From the NCBI GenBank assembly GCA_036824505.1, contig DAITAA010000009.1:47328-111327 (forward strand): DNA of 64,000 bases, written 5' to 3'. A program made the position numbers and the translations under genes. Source of the stretch: SCUD01 sp036824505 (lineage in GTDB: Bacteria; Pseudomonadota; Gammaproteobacteria; Steroidobacterales; Steroidobacteraceae). The notes below the pieces were generated by a model, which was given only the letters and a program-made list of their open reading frames with translations, searched no databases and had not been told where the DNA came from. Below are positions 41,139 to 49,422 of this stretch, in pieces (the first letter of the stretch is position 1; each line of letters begins with the position of its first letter).

Positions 41139-42637
41139 CACTCCTCGCGGGTGACGCGCAACAGCTCTTCGAGCGAGGTGATGCCTGCCTGGACCTTGGC
41201 GCGGCCGTCGTCGCGGATGCCAGACGTCAGCTGACGGGCATGACGCTCCAGGTCATGTTCACCTGCGCCGTCGTGAATCATGGCACGCATCTGTTCGTCA
41301 ACGATTGCGAGTTCGTAAATACCGGTGCGGCCGCGGTAGCCGCCGCCGGCATCGGCGCCTGGCCGGTAGATTTTCGCACTGGCGGCCTCGCCCGGCGCAA
41401 GGCCCAGCAGCCGCGCCTCGTACTCGCCGACCGGATAGCCGATCCGCGTGTCCGGGTTCAGCACGCGCACCAGCCGTTGCGCGACGACACCCAGCAGCGT
41501 GGAGGACAGCAGGAAGGGTTCGACGCCCATGTCCCTGAGCCGGGTGATGGCACCGACCGCGGTATTGGTATGCAGCGTCGATAGCACCAAGTGTCCGGTC
41601 AGAGAGGCCTGTACGGCGATCTGCGCGGTTTCGGTGTCGCGGATTTCGCCAACCATCACGACGTCCGGGTCCTGACGCAGGATGGCACGCAGGCCGCGCG
41701 CAAAGGTCATCTCGACCTTGGTATTGACCTGGGTCTGGCCAATGCCATCGATGTAGTACTCAATCGGATCCTCGACAGTCATGATGTTGCGCGTGTGGTC
41801 GTTGATGCGCTCGAGTGCTGCGTACAGTGTTGTGGTCTTGCCGGAACCCGTTGGTCCGGTCACCAGGATGATGCCGTACGGCTTGTGTATCAGCTCGTCC
41901 AGCATTGCCTGAACCCGTGGCTCCATGCCAAGCGATGCGAGATCAAGGCGGCCGGCCTGCTTGTCGAGCAGGCGAAGCACGACGCGTTCGCCGTGGCCCG
42001 ACGGTATCGTTGAGACGCGCACGTCCACCGCACGACCCGCGATGCGCAGGCTGATGCGCCCGTCCTGCGGGAGGCGCTTTTCGGCAATGTCGAGACGCGA
42101 CATCACCTTGATTCTCGAGATCAAGAGCGGCGCAACCGCGCGCTTGGTCTGCAGCACCTCGCGCAGCACGCCATCCACGCGAAAGCGGATCACGAGGCGA
42201 TTCTCGAATGGCTCGACATGGATGTCCGAGGCGTTTTCTTTGATCGCCTGGGTGAGCACTGCGTTGATCAGGCGGATGACCGGCGCATCGTCTTCGCTCT
42301 CCATCAGGTCCGAGGGTTCGGGCAGGCCTTCCGCCAGTCCCGCGAGGTCGGTCTCGTCTTCGATTCCCTCGACGATCTGGCCCGCCTCGCCGCTGCCGCC
42401 TTCGTAGGCCTTGCGCAACAGCTCATCGAATGCGGCCACAGCCACGCGCTCGATCACGAGTGGCATGCCGAGGAAGCGGCGCAATTCCGCCAAGGCTGCG
42501 GGTTGCGCGCCCTCCCGGTAGACGACCTGGGCCTTGCCATCCACGACCGCGCGCACCAGCACGCCATGCCGCTTCGCGAATGTGAATGGCAGTCGACCGA
42601 CGGGTGCGATCGGCTTTGGCGCCGTGCCTGCGCTCAC
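41138..42637 (-). CDS. gspE: Type II secretion ATPase GspE lacking the zinc-binding cysteines
   Basis: Hexameric cytoplasmic ATPase that drives pseudopilus assembly; 499 residues from GTG 42637, which has an excellent SD (CCGGAGG). An in-frame TTG at 42682 would overlap gspD by 32 nt and is less likely. Walker A VTGPTGSGKTTTLY, Asp box NIMTVEDPIEY, Walker B VVMVGEIRDTETA and His box LSTLHTNTA are intact. The usual tetracysteine zinc motif (CxxC ... CxxC) is replaced: LNPDT stands at the first pair and GADAG at the second, before YRGRTGIYEL. Confidence 0.95.
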   Translation of the reverse strand: MSAGTAPKPIAPVGRLPFTFAKRHGVLVRAVVDGKAQVVYREGAQPAALAELRRFLGMPLVIERVAVAAFDELLRKAYEGGSGEAGQIVEGIEDETDLAGLAEGLPEPSDLMESEDDAPVIRLINAVLTQAIKENASDIHVEPFENRLVIRFRVDGVLREVLQTKRAVAPLLISRIKVMSRLDIAEKRLPQDGRISLRIAGRAVDVRVSTIPSGHGERVVLRLLDKQAGRLDLASLGMEPRVQAMLDELIHKPYGIILVTGPTGSGKTTTLYAALERINDHTRNIMTVEDPIEYYIDGIGQTQVNTKVEMTFARGLRAILRQDPDVVMVGEIRDTETAQIAVQASLTGHLVLSTLHTNTAVGAITRLRDMGVEPFLLSSTLLGVVAQRLVRVLNPDTRIGYPVGEYEARLLGLAPGEAASAKIYRPGADAGGGYRGRTGIYELAIVDEQMRAMIHDGAGEHDLERHARQLTSGIRDDGRAKVQAGITSLEELLRVTREE

Positions 42638-42650
42638 CTGCGGCCTCCGG

Positions 42651-44627
42651 TCACTCGCCGGGATCCTTGGCCTCGGTCGCAATTTCCTGCGACGGAGGTG
42701 CCGGAGCGGTGGCTGGTGCGGTGGGCCCGATCAGCGAAGGCAGCGTCGGCCGGGTCTCGCCCGGCATCAGCTTGACCTTGCCGTTGTTCTGGTCGAGCTG
42801 CAGGTTTCGCAAATAGTTGTACTTCGAATTGGTCTCAATGGCCGCCTGTTCCGCCGTGCGCAGCACACGCGGCCGGATGAAGACCATCAGGTTCGACTTG
42901 GTCTTCTTGGTGTTGCGTACCCGGAACAGGTTGCCCAGCAACGGGATGCGGCCAAGGCCTGGGACGCGCTGTTCGCTCTCGGTCAGGCGGTCCTCGATCA
43001 GGCCACCAAGCACCAGCATGCCGCCGTCGTCGACCAGGACGCGCGTGCTGATGGTCCGTTTGTTGGTGATCAAGTCGACGGCCCCCTGGGAACTGGCCGC
43101 GAGATTCGATGATTCCTGCTCGATCTTCAGCAGGATCGTGTTCTCGTCCGTGATCTGGGGCGTGATCTTCAGGATATTGCCGACCTCTTCGCGCGTGATG
43201 GTCTGGAACGGATTGACCGTGCCGCCACCACCGGCGCCCGTGTTGGTAAATGAGCCGGTCACAAATGGCACTTCCTGGGCGACCTTGATCTGTGCCTCCT
43301 CGTTGTCGAGCGTGATGACCGAAGGCATCGAGACGATGTTGGTGTCGCCGTCGCCGGACAGGGCGCGCAGGATCGCCGCGAAATTCGTGCCGCTATCCTG
43401 GTTGCGGCCCCCGCCGATCGTCAGCCCGCCGGGTGCGGCGTCGACTTTTGAGGGATCGTCAATGCCTTTCGCGATGTCCCCCAGGCTGACACCACCGATC
43501 GGCTGATTGAAGAGTCCGACCAGGAAGTTGTCGCCGGAACCGTCGACGATCCAGTTCACGCCGAGATCCCTGGTCGCATCCCGCGACACCTCGACCAGCA
43601 TTGCTTCGATGATGACCTGTGCGCGGCGGATATCGAGCCGGTCGACGACCTGCATCAGCGAACGCATGGTCTTGGGCGGCGCCGTGACAACCAGTGCGTT
43701 GGTCTCCGGCTCGGCCCAGATGGTCACCGAACGGTCGGCGCCGCCGGTCGCGGCCTGGCCGGCTGGCGCGGGCCCGGATGCGACAGCCTGTTCCTTCAGC
43801 TTGGCCGCAATCTTTTCCGCGTCGGCGTAACGCAGGTAGCGCACCTGGGTGTCACCGCCGTCTTCCAGCGGCGTATCGAGATGGGTGATCAGTGTGCGCA
43901 GGCGCAGCCGCTGCGAGGCCTCACCGCCAATCAGCACGCTATTGGTGCGCTCATCGGCGACCATGTGGGCACCGGACGAGGCGTCCGCGCCCTGACTCGC
44001 GCTCAGCGAATTCACGACCCGAACGATATCGCTGGCTGACGCGTGCTCCAGGCGAATCACTTCGACGTCGCCATCACCGGAGCGATCGATCCGGGCGATG
44101 ATCCGGGTCATGCGATTCACGTTCGAGGCGCGGTCCGAGATGATCAGCATGTTGGCGCTCGGGTAGGCCGCCAGGTGACCATACTGCGGGATCAAGGGAC
44201 GCAGGATCGGGACCAGCTGGGCCGCCGAGACATTGCGGACCTGGATGACCTGCGTGACGATCTCATCCGAGGTCGAACTGACGCGGTCCGGGAGATCGTT
44301 GGCCGGCAGCTGCCGTGCTGTGGCGTCCGGCAGGATCTTGATGACCGATCCTGAAGGCACGGCGACGAATCCGTGAACCTGCAGGATCGCGAGGAAAGCC
44401 TCGTAGAAGGCATCCGGGCTCATCGGTGTGTTGGACAGCATCGTCACCTGCGCGCGAACCCGCGGATCGACGATGAAATTCTTGCCGGTCACCTGGCTGA
44501 CGGCCTCGATGACCTGGCCCAGGTCGGCATCCTTGTAGTTGGGCGTGATTTGCTGGCCCTGCTGGGCCGCGGCGGCCAGCGGTAGCGCCAGGACGAGCAG
44601 CAGGGCAAGGCGGGTGGATCTCGTCAT
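42651..44627 (-). CDS. gspD: Type II secretion secretin GspD
   Basis: Outer-membrane channel of the type II system; 658 residues. Signal peptide MTRSTRLALLLVLALPLAAA/AQQ, N0 domain (QITPNYKDADLGQVIEAVSQ), N1-N3 domains each with the KH-like repeat (VIQVRNVSAAQLVPILRPL; VIRLEHASASDIVRVVNSL; VRYLRYADAEKIAAKL), then the secretin domain with VPFVTGSFTNTGAGGGGTVN and VPGLGRIPLLGNLF. A Pro/Ala/Thr-rich tail follows. ATG 44627 was chosen because the signal peptide begins there; in-frame sequence upstream is not needed. Confidence 0.95.
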   Translation of the reverse strand: MTRSTRLALLLVLALPLAAAAQQGQQITPNYKDADLGQVIEAVSQVTGKNFIVDPRVRAQVTMLSNTPMSPDAFYEAFLAILQVHGFVAVPSGSVIKILPDATARQLPANDLPDRVSSTSDEIVTQVIQVRNVSAAQLVPILRPLIPQYGHLAAYPSANMLIISDRASNVNRMTRIIARIDRSGDGDVEVIRLEHASASDIVRVVNSLSASQGADASSGAHMVADERTNSVLIGGEASQRLRLRTLITHLDTPLEDGGDTQVRYLRYADAEKIAAKLKEQAVASGPAPAGQAATGGADRSVTIWAEPETNALVVTAPPKTMRSLMQVVDRLDIRRAQVIIEAMLVEVSRDATRDLGVNWIVDGSGDNFLVGLFNQPIGGVSLGDIAKGIDDPSKVDAAPGGLTIGGGRNQDSGTNFAAILRALSGDGDTNIVSMPSVITLDNEEAQIKVAQEVPFVTGSFTNTGAGGGGTVNPFQTITREEVGNILKITPQITDENTILLKIEQESSNLAASSQGAVDLITNKRTISTRVLVDDGGMLVLGGLIEDRLTESEQRVPGLGRIPLLGNLFRVRNTKKTKSNLMVFIRPRVLRTAEQAAIETNSKYNYLRNLQLDQNNGKVKLMPGETRPTLPSLIGPTAPATAPAPPSQEIATEAKDPGE

Positions 44628-44652
44628 TGAGCGTTCCTTTGCATGTGACGCA

Positions 44653-45612
44653 TCACTCGCTCGGTTCATCTTCCTGGACCGGCTCCGGAGCGGGCTGGAG
44701 TTCCTGCACGACGTCAGCCGAATCGACCGTCAACTGCTGTTGTTGGCCATTGCGTTCGATCGTCAGGGCGACGGGCGCCCCCAGGCCGATGCCCCGCAGG
44801 GTCTCGAGCCCGCGGGTCGGATCATCAAGCGGGGCGCCATTGACCGCGGTTACCAGGTCGCCAGGCTGCAGGCCGAGCTTGGCGAACTGGCCGCGATTGC
44901 GGCCCGGATAAACGCGATAGCCATGCAACTGCCCGCCGGCGAAAACCGGTTGCGGCCGCAGCAGGTCATTGACTGCGGTCTGATCCTGGGACATCAATTC
45001 GCGCACGCTGTCGACGAGCGAACCGGCTGGTGCACTAGCAGGCTGGTAGGCGACCGGCGCCGCGCCTGCGAGTCCACTGAGACGCGGCAGCGCCAGCGAT
45101 TCACGCGTGCCGTTCCGGTCGAGGATCACGCGATCCTGGTACACGGCGACCAGTTTCGTTCCGCCCGGAAGCGCTGCGCCTGTAGCGTAAACCCGCGCCG
45201 CCTGGCCACTCGCGCCAATGATTGCCCAACCTTGTTCGGGATTGACGCCGGCCAGCGTGCCGGCCAGTGCAAGATTTGCGGAAGTGGCCGGCGCCGCATT
45301 CGGGTCGCCGGACATGCCGGCGACGCCAAACAAATGCGCGTTGACGATGCTTTCGAGGTCAACCGGCGGCGCTGCCGCGCCATCAACGGCAGCTGGCGGC
45401 ACCGCCTCGCCGTTAGTCGAGCCAAGCGCCCGCCACAGAAGGCTGGCGAGCTGCGCTGCCAGCACAATGACCATGGCAACCGTCAGGATCGCCGGCGCGG
45501 CCGCCATGACGCTCCGCGGCAGTGCACGTTCGGCACCGCGAAAGGGAGCGACGATCCGATCGACTAACTGCATGTTGGCCCGTCCAGAAGTGTCCGGCCT
45601 GGGGGCATCCAT
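44653..45612 (-). CDS. gspC: Type II secretion protein GspC with PDZ domain
   Basis: Inner-membrane protein that couples the secretin to the inner platform; about 319 residues. One membrane helix (ILTVAMVIVLAAQLASLLWR), a homology region with LALAGTLAGVNPEQGWAIIG and VYQDRVILDRNGTRESLALP, and a C-terminal PDZ domain (FAKLGLQPGDLVTAVNGAPL). The ATG at 45612 is preceded by GGAGG, although only 2-3 nt away; ATG 45573 is an alternative. First gene of the C-D-E-F series. Confidence 0.88.
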   Translation of the reverse strand: MDAPRPDTSGRANMQLVDRIVAPFRGAERALPRSVMAAAPAILTVAMVIVLAAQLASLLWRALGSTNGEAVPPAAVDGAAAPPVDLESIVNAHLFGVAGMSGDPNAAPATSANLALAGTLAGVNPEQGWAIIGASGQAARVYATGAALPGGTKLVAVYQDRVILDRNGTRESLALPRLSGLAGAAPVAYQPASAPAGSLVDSVRELMSQDQTAVNDLLRPQPVFAGGQLHGYRVYPGRNRGQFAKLGLQPGDLVTAVNGAPLDDPTRGLETLRGIGLGAPVALTIERNGQQQQLTVDSADVVQELQPAPEPVQEDEPSE

Positions 45613-45633
45613 GGCCTCCGGGGAAACCGCGCC

Positions 45634-45663
45634 ATGATACGGGTAGCCGCGGGAGACCCACAA
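45634..45663 (-). promoter_or_regulatory. Candidate promoter of the gspC operon
   Basis: Minus strand: -35 TTGTGG (plus 45658-45663), 18-nt spacer, -10 TATCAT (plus 45634-45639). Predicted start near 45627, shortly before the gspC ATG at 45612. Confidence 0.45.
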
Positions 45664-45767
45664 GGCGAGAAATGAGCAGAAATCGAAGTAGCTGCGGGCA
45701 CTTGTGCGACACTTCTCAAAGCGGGCTCGTGCCAAGCATGCTGATACTAGGGGGCGACGCCGCGCCC

Positions 45768-45796
45768 TTGTGCAGCGGCCTCGCGACCCCTATAAG
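45768..45796 (+). promoter_or_regulatory. Promoter of clpS-clpA
   Basis: -35 TTGTGC (45768-45773), 17-nt spacer, -10 TATAAG (45791-45796). Predicted start near 45803 leaves a ~24-nt leader to the GTG at 45827, which supports that start codon. Confidence 0.6.
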
Positions 45797-45826
45797 TGGA
45801 CGGGTGGCGTGGAGTGGGTTTGGCAG

Positions 45827-46156
45827 GTGACTGGCGACGAGGAAGGCGAGATCGGGCAGGGCGGCCATAGCCTCGTCGTCGAGGAGGCGCAACCGCAGGT
45901 CAAGAAGCCACCGCTCTATCAGGTGGTGCTGCTGAACGACGATTACACGCCGATGGAGTTCGTCGTGGATGTGCTGGAGCGGATCTTTGCACTGGACCGC
46001 ATGCGTGCGACGCGGATCATGCTGGAGGTCCATACCCGTGGCAAAGGCGTCTGTGGGGTATTTACTTACGAGATTGCAGAGACCAAGGTCGCGCAGGTAA
46101 TGACGTATTCCCGGCAGCATCAGCACCCGCTGCTGTGCACTATGGAGGAGACCTGA
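45827..46156 (+). CDS. clpS: ATP-dependent Clp protease adaptor ClpS
   Basis: N-degron recognition adaptor that delivers proteins with N-terminal Leu/Phe/Tyr/Trp to ClpAP; 109 residues from GTG 45827. Core family sequence LYQVVLLNDDYTPMEFVVDV and VHTRGKGVCGVFTYEIAETK. The open frame continues upstream but would include the -10 element, so the GTG is preferred. clpA starts at the next base after its stop. Confidence 0.94.
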   Translation: MTGDEEGEIGQGGHSLVVEEAQPQVKKPPLYQVVLLNDDYTPMEFVVDVLERIFALDRMRATRIMLEVHTRGKGVCGVFTYEIAETKVAQVMTYSRQHQHPLLCTMEET

Positions 46157-48439
46157 GTGCTTTCGAGTGAACTCGAATACTGCCTGAATGAGGCATTCCA
46201 GAAGGCGCGCGATGCCCGCCACGAATACATGACCGTGGAGCATCTGCTGCTGTCGATCCTGGACACGCCGCGTGTGCGCGAGATCCTGAAGGCCTGTGGC
46301 GCGGACCTGGCCCGCCTGCAGAAGGATCTGCAGAAATTCATCGACGAGACCACGCCGACTCTGGCGGGCGACGACGAACGCGAAGTGCAACCGACTCTCG
46401 GCTTCCAGCGCGTGCTTCAGCGCGCCGTCTTCCATGTTCAGTCGAGCGGCAAGAAGGAAGTCACGGTTGCAAACGTGTTGGTCGCAATCTTCAGCGAAAA
46501 GCAGTCCCATGCGGCTTATCTGCTGTCACTGCAGGACGTCAGCCGACTCGACGTCGTCAACTACATTTCCCACGGACTGCCAGCAAGCGGCGAGAGCCGT
46601 GACGCAACGCGTGACGAAGGCGCGGCGGCCGAGCGCGAGGGCGCAGAAGACAGCGGTGCGGCGGCACTTGAGAAGTACACGACAAATCTCAACGAGCTGG
46701 CAAAGGCGGGCCGCGTCGATCCGCTGATCGGACGCCAGCTCGAAGTGCAGCGGACCATCGAGATCCTTTGCCGGCGGCGCAAGAACAATCCGCTCTACGT
46801 CGGCGAGGCCGGCGTGGGCAAGACCGCGATCGCCGAGGGACTTGCGCGCCTGATCGTCGAAGGCAAGGTTCCGGAAGTGCTTGCCGATTGCACGATCTAT
46901 GCGCTCGACATGGGCGCCCTGATCGCCGGCACGAAGTACCGGGGCGATTTCGAAAAGCGGTTGAAAGGCGTCGTCAGCGAACTCAAGAAGCGTCCCGGAG
47001 CGATCCTGTTCATCGACGAGATCCACACGGTGATCGGCGCCGGCGCCGCCTCCGGCGGCGTCATGGACGCCTCCAATCTGATCAAGCCCGTGCTCGCAAG
47101 CGGCGAGATGCGTTGCATCGGCTCGACGACCTACCAGGAATACCGCGGCATTTTCGAGAAGGATCACGCGCTCGCACGGCGCTTCCAGAAGATCGATGTT
47201 ATTGAACCGACCGTTGCCGAGACCATCGAGATCCTGCGCGGCCTGAAGTCACGATTCGAGGAGCACCATGGCGTCAGCTATTCCGACGAGGCGCTGACAG
47301 CCGCGGCCGAGCTGTCGCAGCGCCACATCAATGACCGGCACCTGCCAGACAAGGCGATTGACGTGGTGGACGAGGCGGGCGCATCGCTCAGGCTGAAACC
47401 GGCTGCCGAGCGCGAATCCACGGTCACGGTGGCCCACATCGAGGGGGTGGTCGCACGCATCGCACGGATTCCGCCCAAGCATGTCTCGACGTCCGATCGC
47501 GAGGTACTGCAAAACCTGCAGCGCAACCTGAAGCTGGTGATTTATGGCCAGGATGCGGCCGTCGACGCTTTGGCCGCTGCCATCAAGATGGCCCGCGCGG
47601 GGCTCGGCAGCGAACGGCGGCCGGTGGGCAGTTTCCTGCTGGCGGGACCGACCGGGGTCGGCAAGACCGAAGTCACCCGGCAACTCGCCATCGCACTCGG
47701 CGTCGAATTTGTGCGCTTCGACATGTCCGAGTACATGGAGCGTCACACTGTGTCACGCCTGATCGGCGCACCTCCGGGCTATGTCGGTTTCGATCAGGGC
47801 GGACTGCTGACCGAAGCAATCGCCAAGCACCCGCACAGCGTGCTGCTGCTCGATGAGATCGAGAAAGCGCACCCGGATGTCTTCAATCTGCTGCTGCAGG
47901 TCATGGATCATGGAACGCTGACCGACAACAACGGTCGCAAAGCGGATTTCCGCAACGTCATCATCATCATGACGACGAATGCCGGTGCCGCCGACATGAA
48001 CCGTGCCAGCATTGGCTTCACGCAGCAGGACCACAGGCCGGACGGAATGGAAGCGGTCCGGCGCATGTTCTCGCCCGAGTTCCGCAATCGCCTTGATGCG
48101 ATCATCCAGTTCAACTCACTCGATCAGGCGACTATTGGGCGCGTGGTGGACAAGCTGTTGCTTGAGGTCGAGGCGCAGCTGGAGCAGAAAGGAGTCAGCC
48201 TCACTGTCGACGACGACGCGCGGCGCTGGATCGCCACCACCGGTTACGACCCGAAGATGGGCGCGCGACCGATGGCACGGGTGCTGCAGGAGCACGTCAA
48301 GCGCCCGCTGGCCGAGGAACTGCTGTTCGGCCGTCTTGCCGGAGGCGGAACCGTCAGGGTTTCACTGGCGAAGGACGGCGCCGGGCTCGCCTTAGAATGC
48401 CGACCGGCACACGAACCGGAATTGCTCGGCCAGGACTGA
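46157..48439 (+). CDS. clpA: ATP-dependent Clp protease ATP-binding subunit ClpA
   Basis: AAA+ unfoldase that feeds substrates into ClpP; 760 residues. N-terminal Clp_N repeats (LEYCLNEAFQKARDARHEYM), first AAA+ module with GEAGVGKTAIAEGLA and LFIDEIHTVIGAG, second module with GPTGVGKTEVTRQLA and LLLDEIEKAHPDVFN, and the ClpP-contacting region in the D2 domain. GTG start directly abuts the clpS stop. Convergent with infA across 4 nt. Confidence 0.97.
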   Translation: MLSSELEYCLNEAFQKARDARHEYMTVEHLLLSILDTPRVREILKACGADLARLQKDLQKFIDETTPTLAGDDEREVQPTLGFQRVLQRAVFHVQSSGKKEVTVANVLVAIFSEKQSHAAYLLSLQDVSRLDVVNYISHGLPASGESRDATRDEGAAAEREGAEDSGAAALEKYTTNLNELAKAGRVDPLIGRQLEVQRTIEILCRRRKNNPLYVGEAGVGKTAIAEGLARLIVEGKVPEVLADCTIYALDMGALIAGTKYRGDFEKRLKGVVSELKKRPGAILFIDEIHTVIGAGAASGGVMDASNLIKPVLASGEMRCIGSTTYQEYRGIFEKDHALARRFQKIDVIEPTVAETIEILRGLKSRFEEHHGVSYSDEALTAAAELSQRHINDRHLPDKAIDVVDEAGASLRLKPAAERESTVTVAHIEGVVARIARIPPKHVSTSDREVLQNLQRNLKLVIYGQDAAVDALAAAIKMARAGLGSERRPVGSFLLAGPTGVGKTEVTRQLAIALGVEFVRFDMSEYMERHTVSRLIGAPPGYVGFDQGGLLTEAIAKHPHSVLLLDEIEKAHPDVFNLLLQVMDHGTLTDNNGRKADFRNVIIIMTTNAGAADMNRASIGFTQQDHRPDGMEAVRRMFSPEFRNRLDAIIQFNSLDQATIGRVVDKLLLEVEAQLEQKGVSLTVDDDARRWIATTGYDPKMGARPMARVLQEHVKRPLAEELLFGRLAGGGTVRVSLAKDGAGLALECRPAHEPELLGQD

Positions 48440-48443
48440 GCCG

Positions 48444-48662
48444 CTAGCGGGCGCGATAGATGATGCGGCCCTTCGTGAGGTCGTAAGGCGTCAACTCGAC
48501 CGTGACGTTGTCGCCCGTCAGAATGCGTATGTAGTGCTTGCGCATCTTGCCCGAGATGTGGGCGGTGACGATGTGGTCATTCTGCAGCTTCACGCGGAAT
48601 GTCGTGTTGGGCAGGGTCTCGACGACCTCTCCCTCCATCTGAATTGCCTCTTCCTTTGCCAT
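48444..48662 (-). CDS. infA: Translation initiation factor IF-1
   Basis: 72-residue S1/OB-fold factor that binds the ribosomal A site during initiation: MAKEEAIQMEGEVVETLPNT, FRVKLQNDHIVTAHISGKMR and GDNVTVELTPYDLTKGRI are near-identical to the family. It is the last gene in the minus-strand series trxB-FemAB-like-aat-infA, 40 nt after aat. Confidence 0.98.
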   Translation of the reverse strand: MAKEEAIQMEGEVVETLPNTTFRVKLQNDHIVTAHISGKMRKHYIRILTGDNVTVELTPYDLTKGRIIYRAR

Positions 48663-48702
48663 TCCAACCCGGTGCGGTAGCGGAAACCGCGCGGATTGTG
48701 AC

Positions 48703-49422
48703 CTAGCGCGTCACGGCATGCAATTCCATGTCTCCGTGCGGCCACCGGCGGGGCCCGGCATCCACCAGTTCGGTGAGACGCGCCTCAAAGTCGGCCCGTG
48801 TCAGCGACCGGCTGCCGAGACTCGCGAGATGCGGGCTCGGCAGCTGGCAATCGATCAACGCCACGTCGAGCCGCAGGCATTCGCGCACGAGTCGCGCAAA
48901 GGCGACCTTGGACGCGTCGCGCTCCCGCGTGAACATCGATTCTCCGAAAAATACGCAACCCATGGCGACGCCATAGAGTCCTCCGACCAAGCGATCTTCG
49001 TGCCAGGTCTCGACGGAATGCGCGAGGCCGCGACGGTGAAGGGCGAGATAGGCCTCATGCATTGCCCCGGTAATCCAGGTGCCGGCACCGCCGCGTCGAG
49101 GCCCGGCACAGGCTTCGACAACGGCGTCGAACGCCGTGTCCATGCGCGTCACGTAGCCGCGATTGCGCATCGAGCGGGCCAGACTGCGCGAGATTCTGAA
49201 CTCCGGCGGCAGCAGGATGGCTCGCGGATCTGGTGCCCACCAGAGAATCGGTTGGTCGGCGGAGTACCAGGGAAACACGCCGCGCCGATAGGCGTGTGTC
49301 AGCCATTCCGGTGTCAGCGCGCCGCCAACCGCCAGCAGCCCATTGGGTTCGCGCAAGGCGCGCGAGGTCGGAGGCAGCGCCTCGGGCGGGTCAGTCTTCT
49401 GCAGCCAGGTAATCCCGGACAT
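48703..49422 (-). CDS. aat: Leucyl/phenylalanyl-tRNA-protein transferase
   Basis: Adds Leu or Phe to N-terminal Lys/Arg of proteins, creating N-degrons read by ClpS; 239 residues. Conserved GLLAVGGALTPEWLTHAYRR, GVFPWYS, PILWWAPDPRAIL, HSVETW, LVGGLYGVAMG and FFGESMF. The ATG at 49422 (MSGITWLQKTDPPEALPPTS) lies 32 nt inside the preceding gene's 3' end; in-frame sequence upstream is not part of the family. Confidence 0.96.
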   Translation of the reverse strand: MSGITWLQKTDPPEALPPTSRALREPNGLLAVGGALTPEWLTHAYRRGVFPWYSADQPILWWAPDPRAILLPPEFRISRSLARSMRNRGYVTRMDTAFDAVVEACAGPRRGGAGTWITGAMHEAYLALHRRGLAHSVETWHEDRLVGGLYGVAMGCVFFGESMFTRERDASKVAFARLVRECLRLDVALIDCQLPSPHLASLGSRSLTRADFEARLTELVDAGPRRWPHGDMELHAVTR

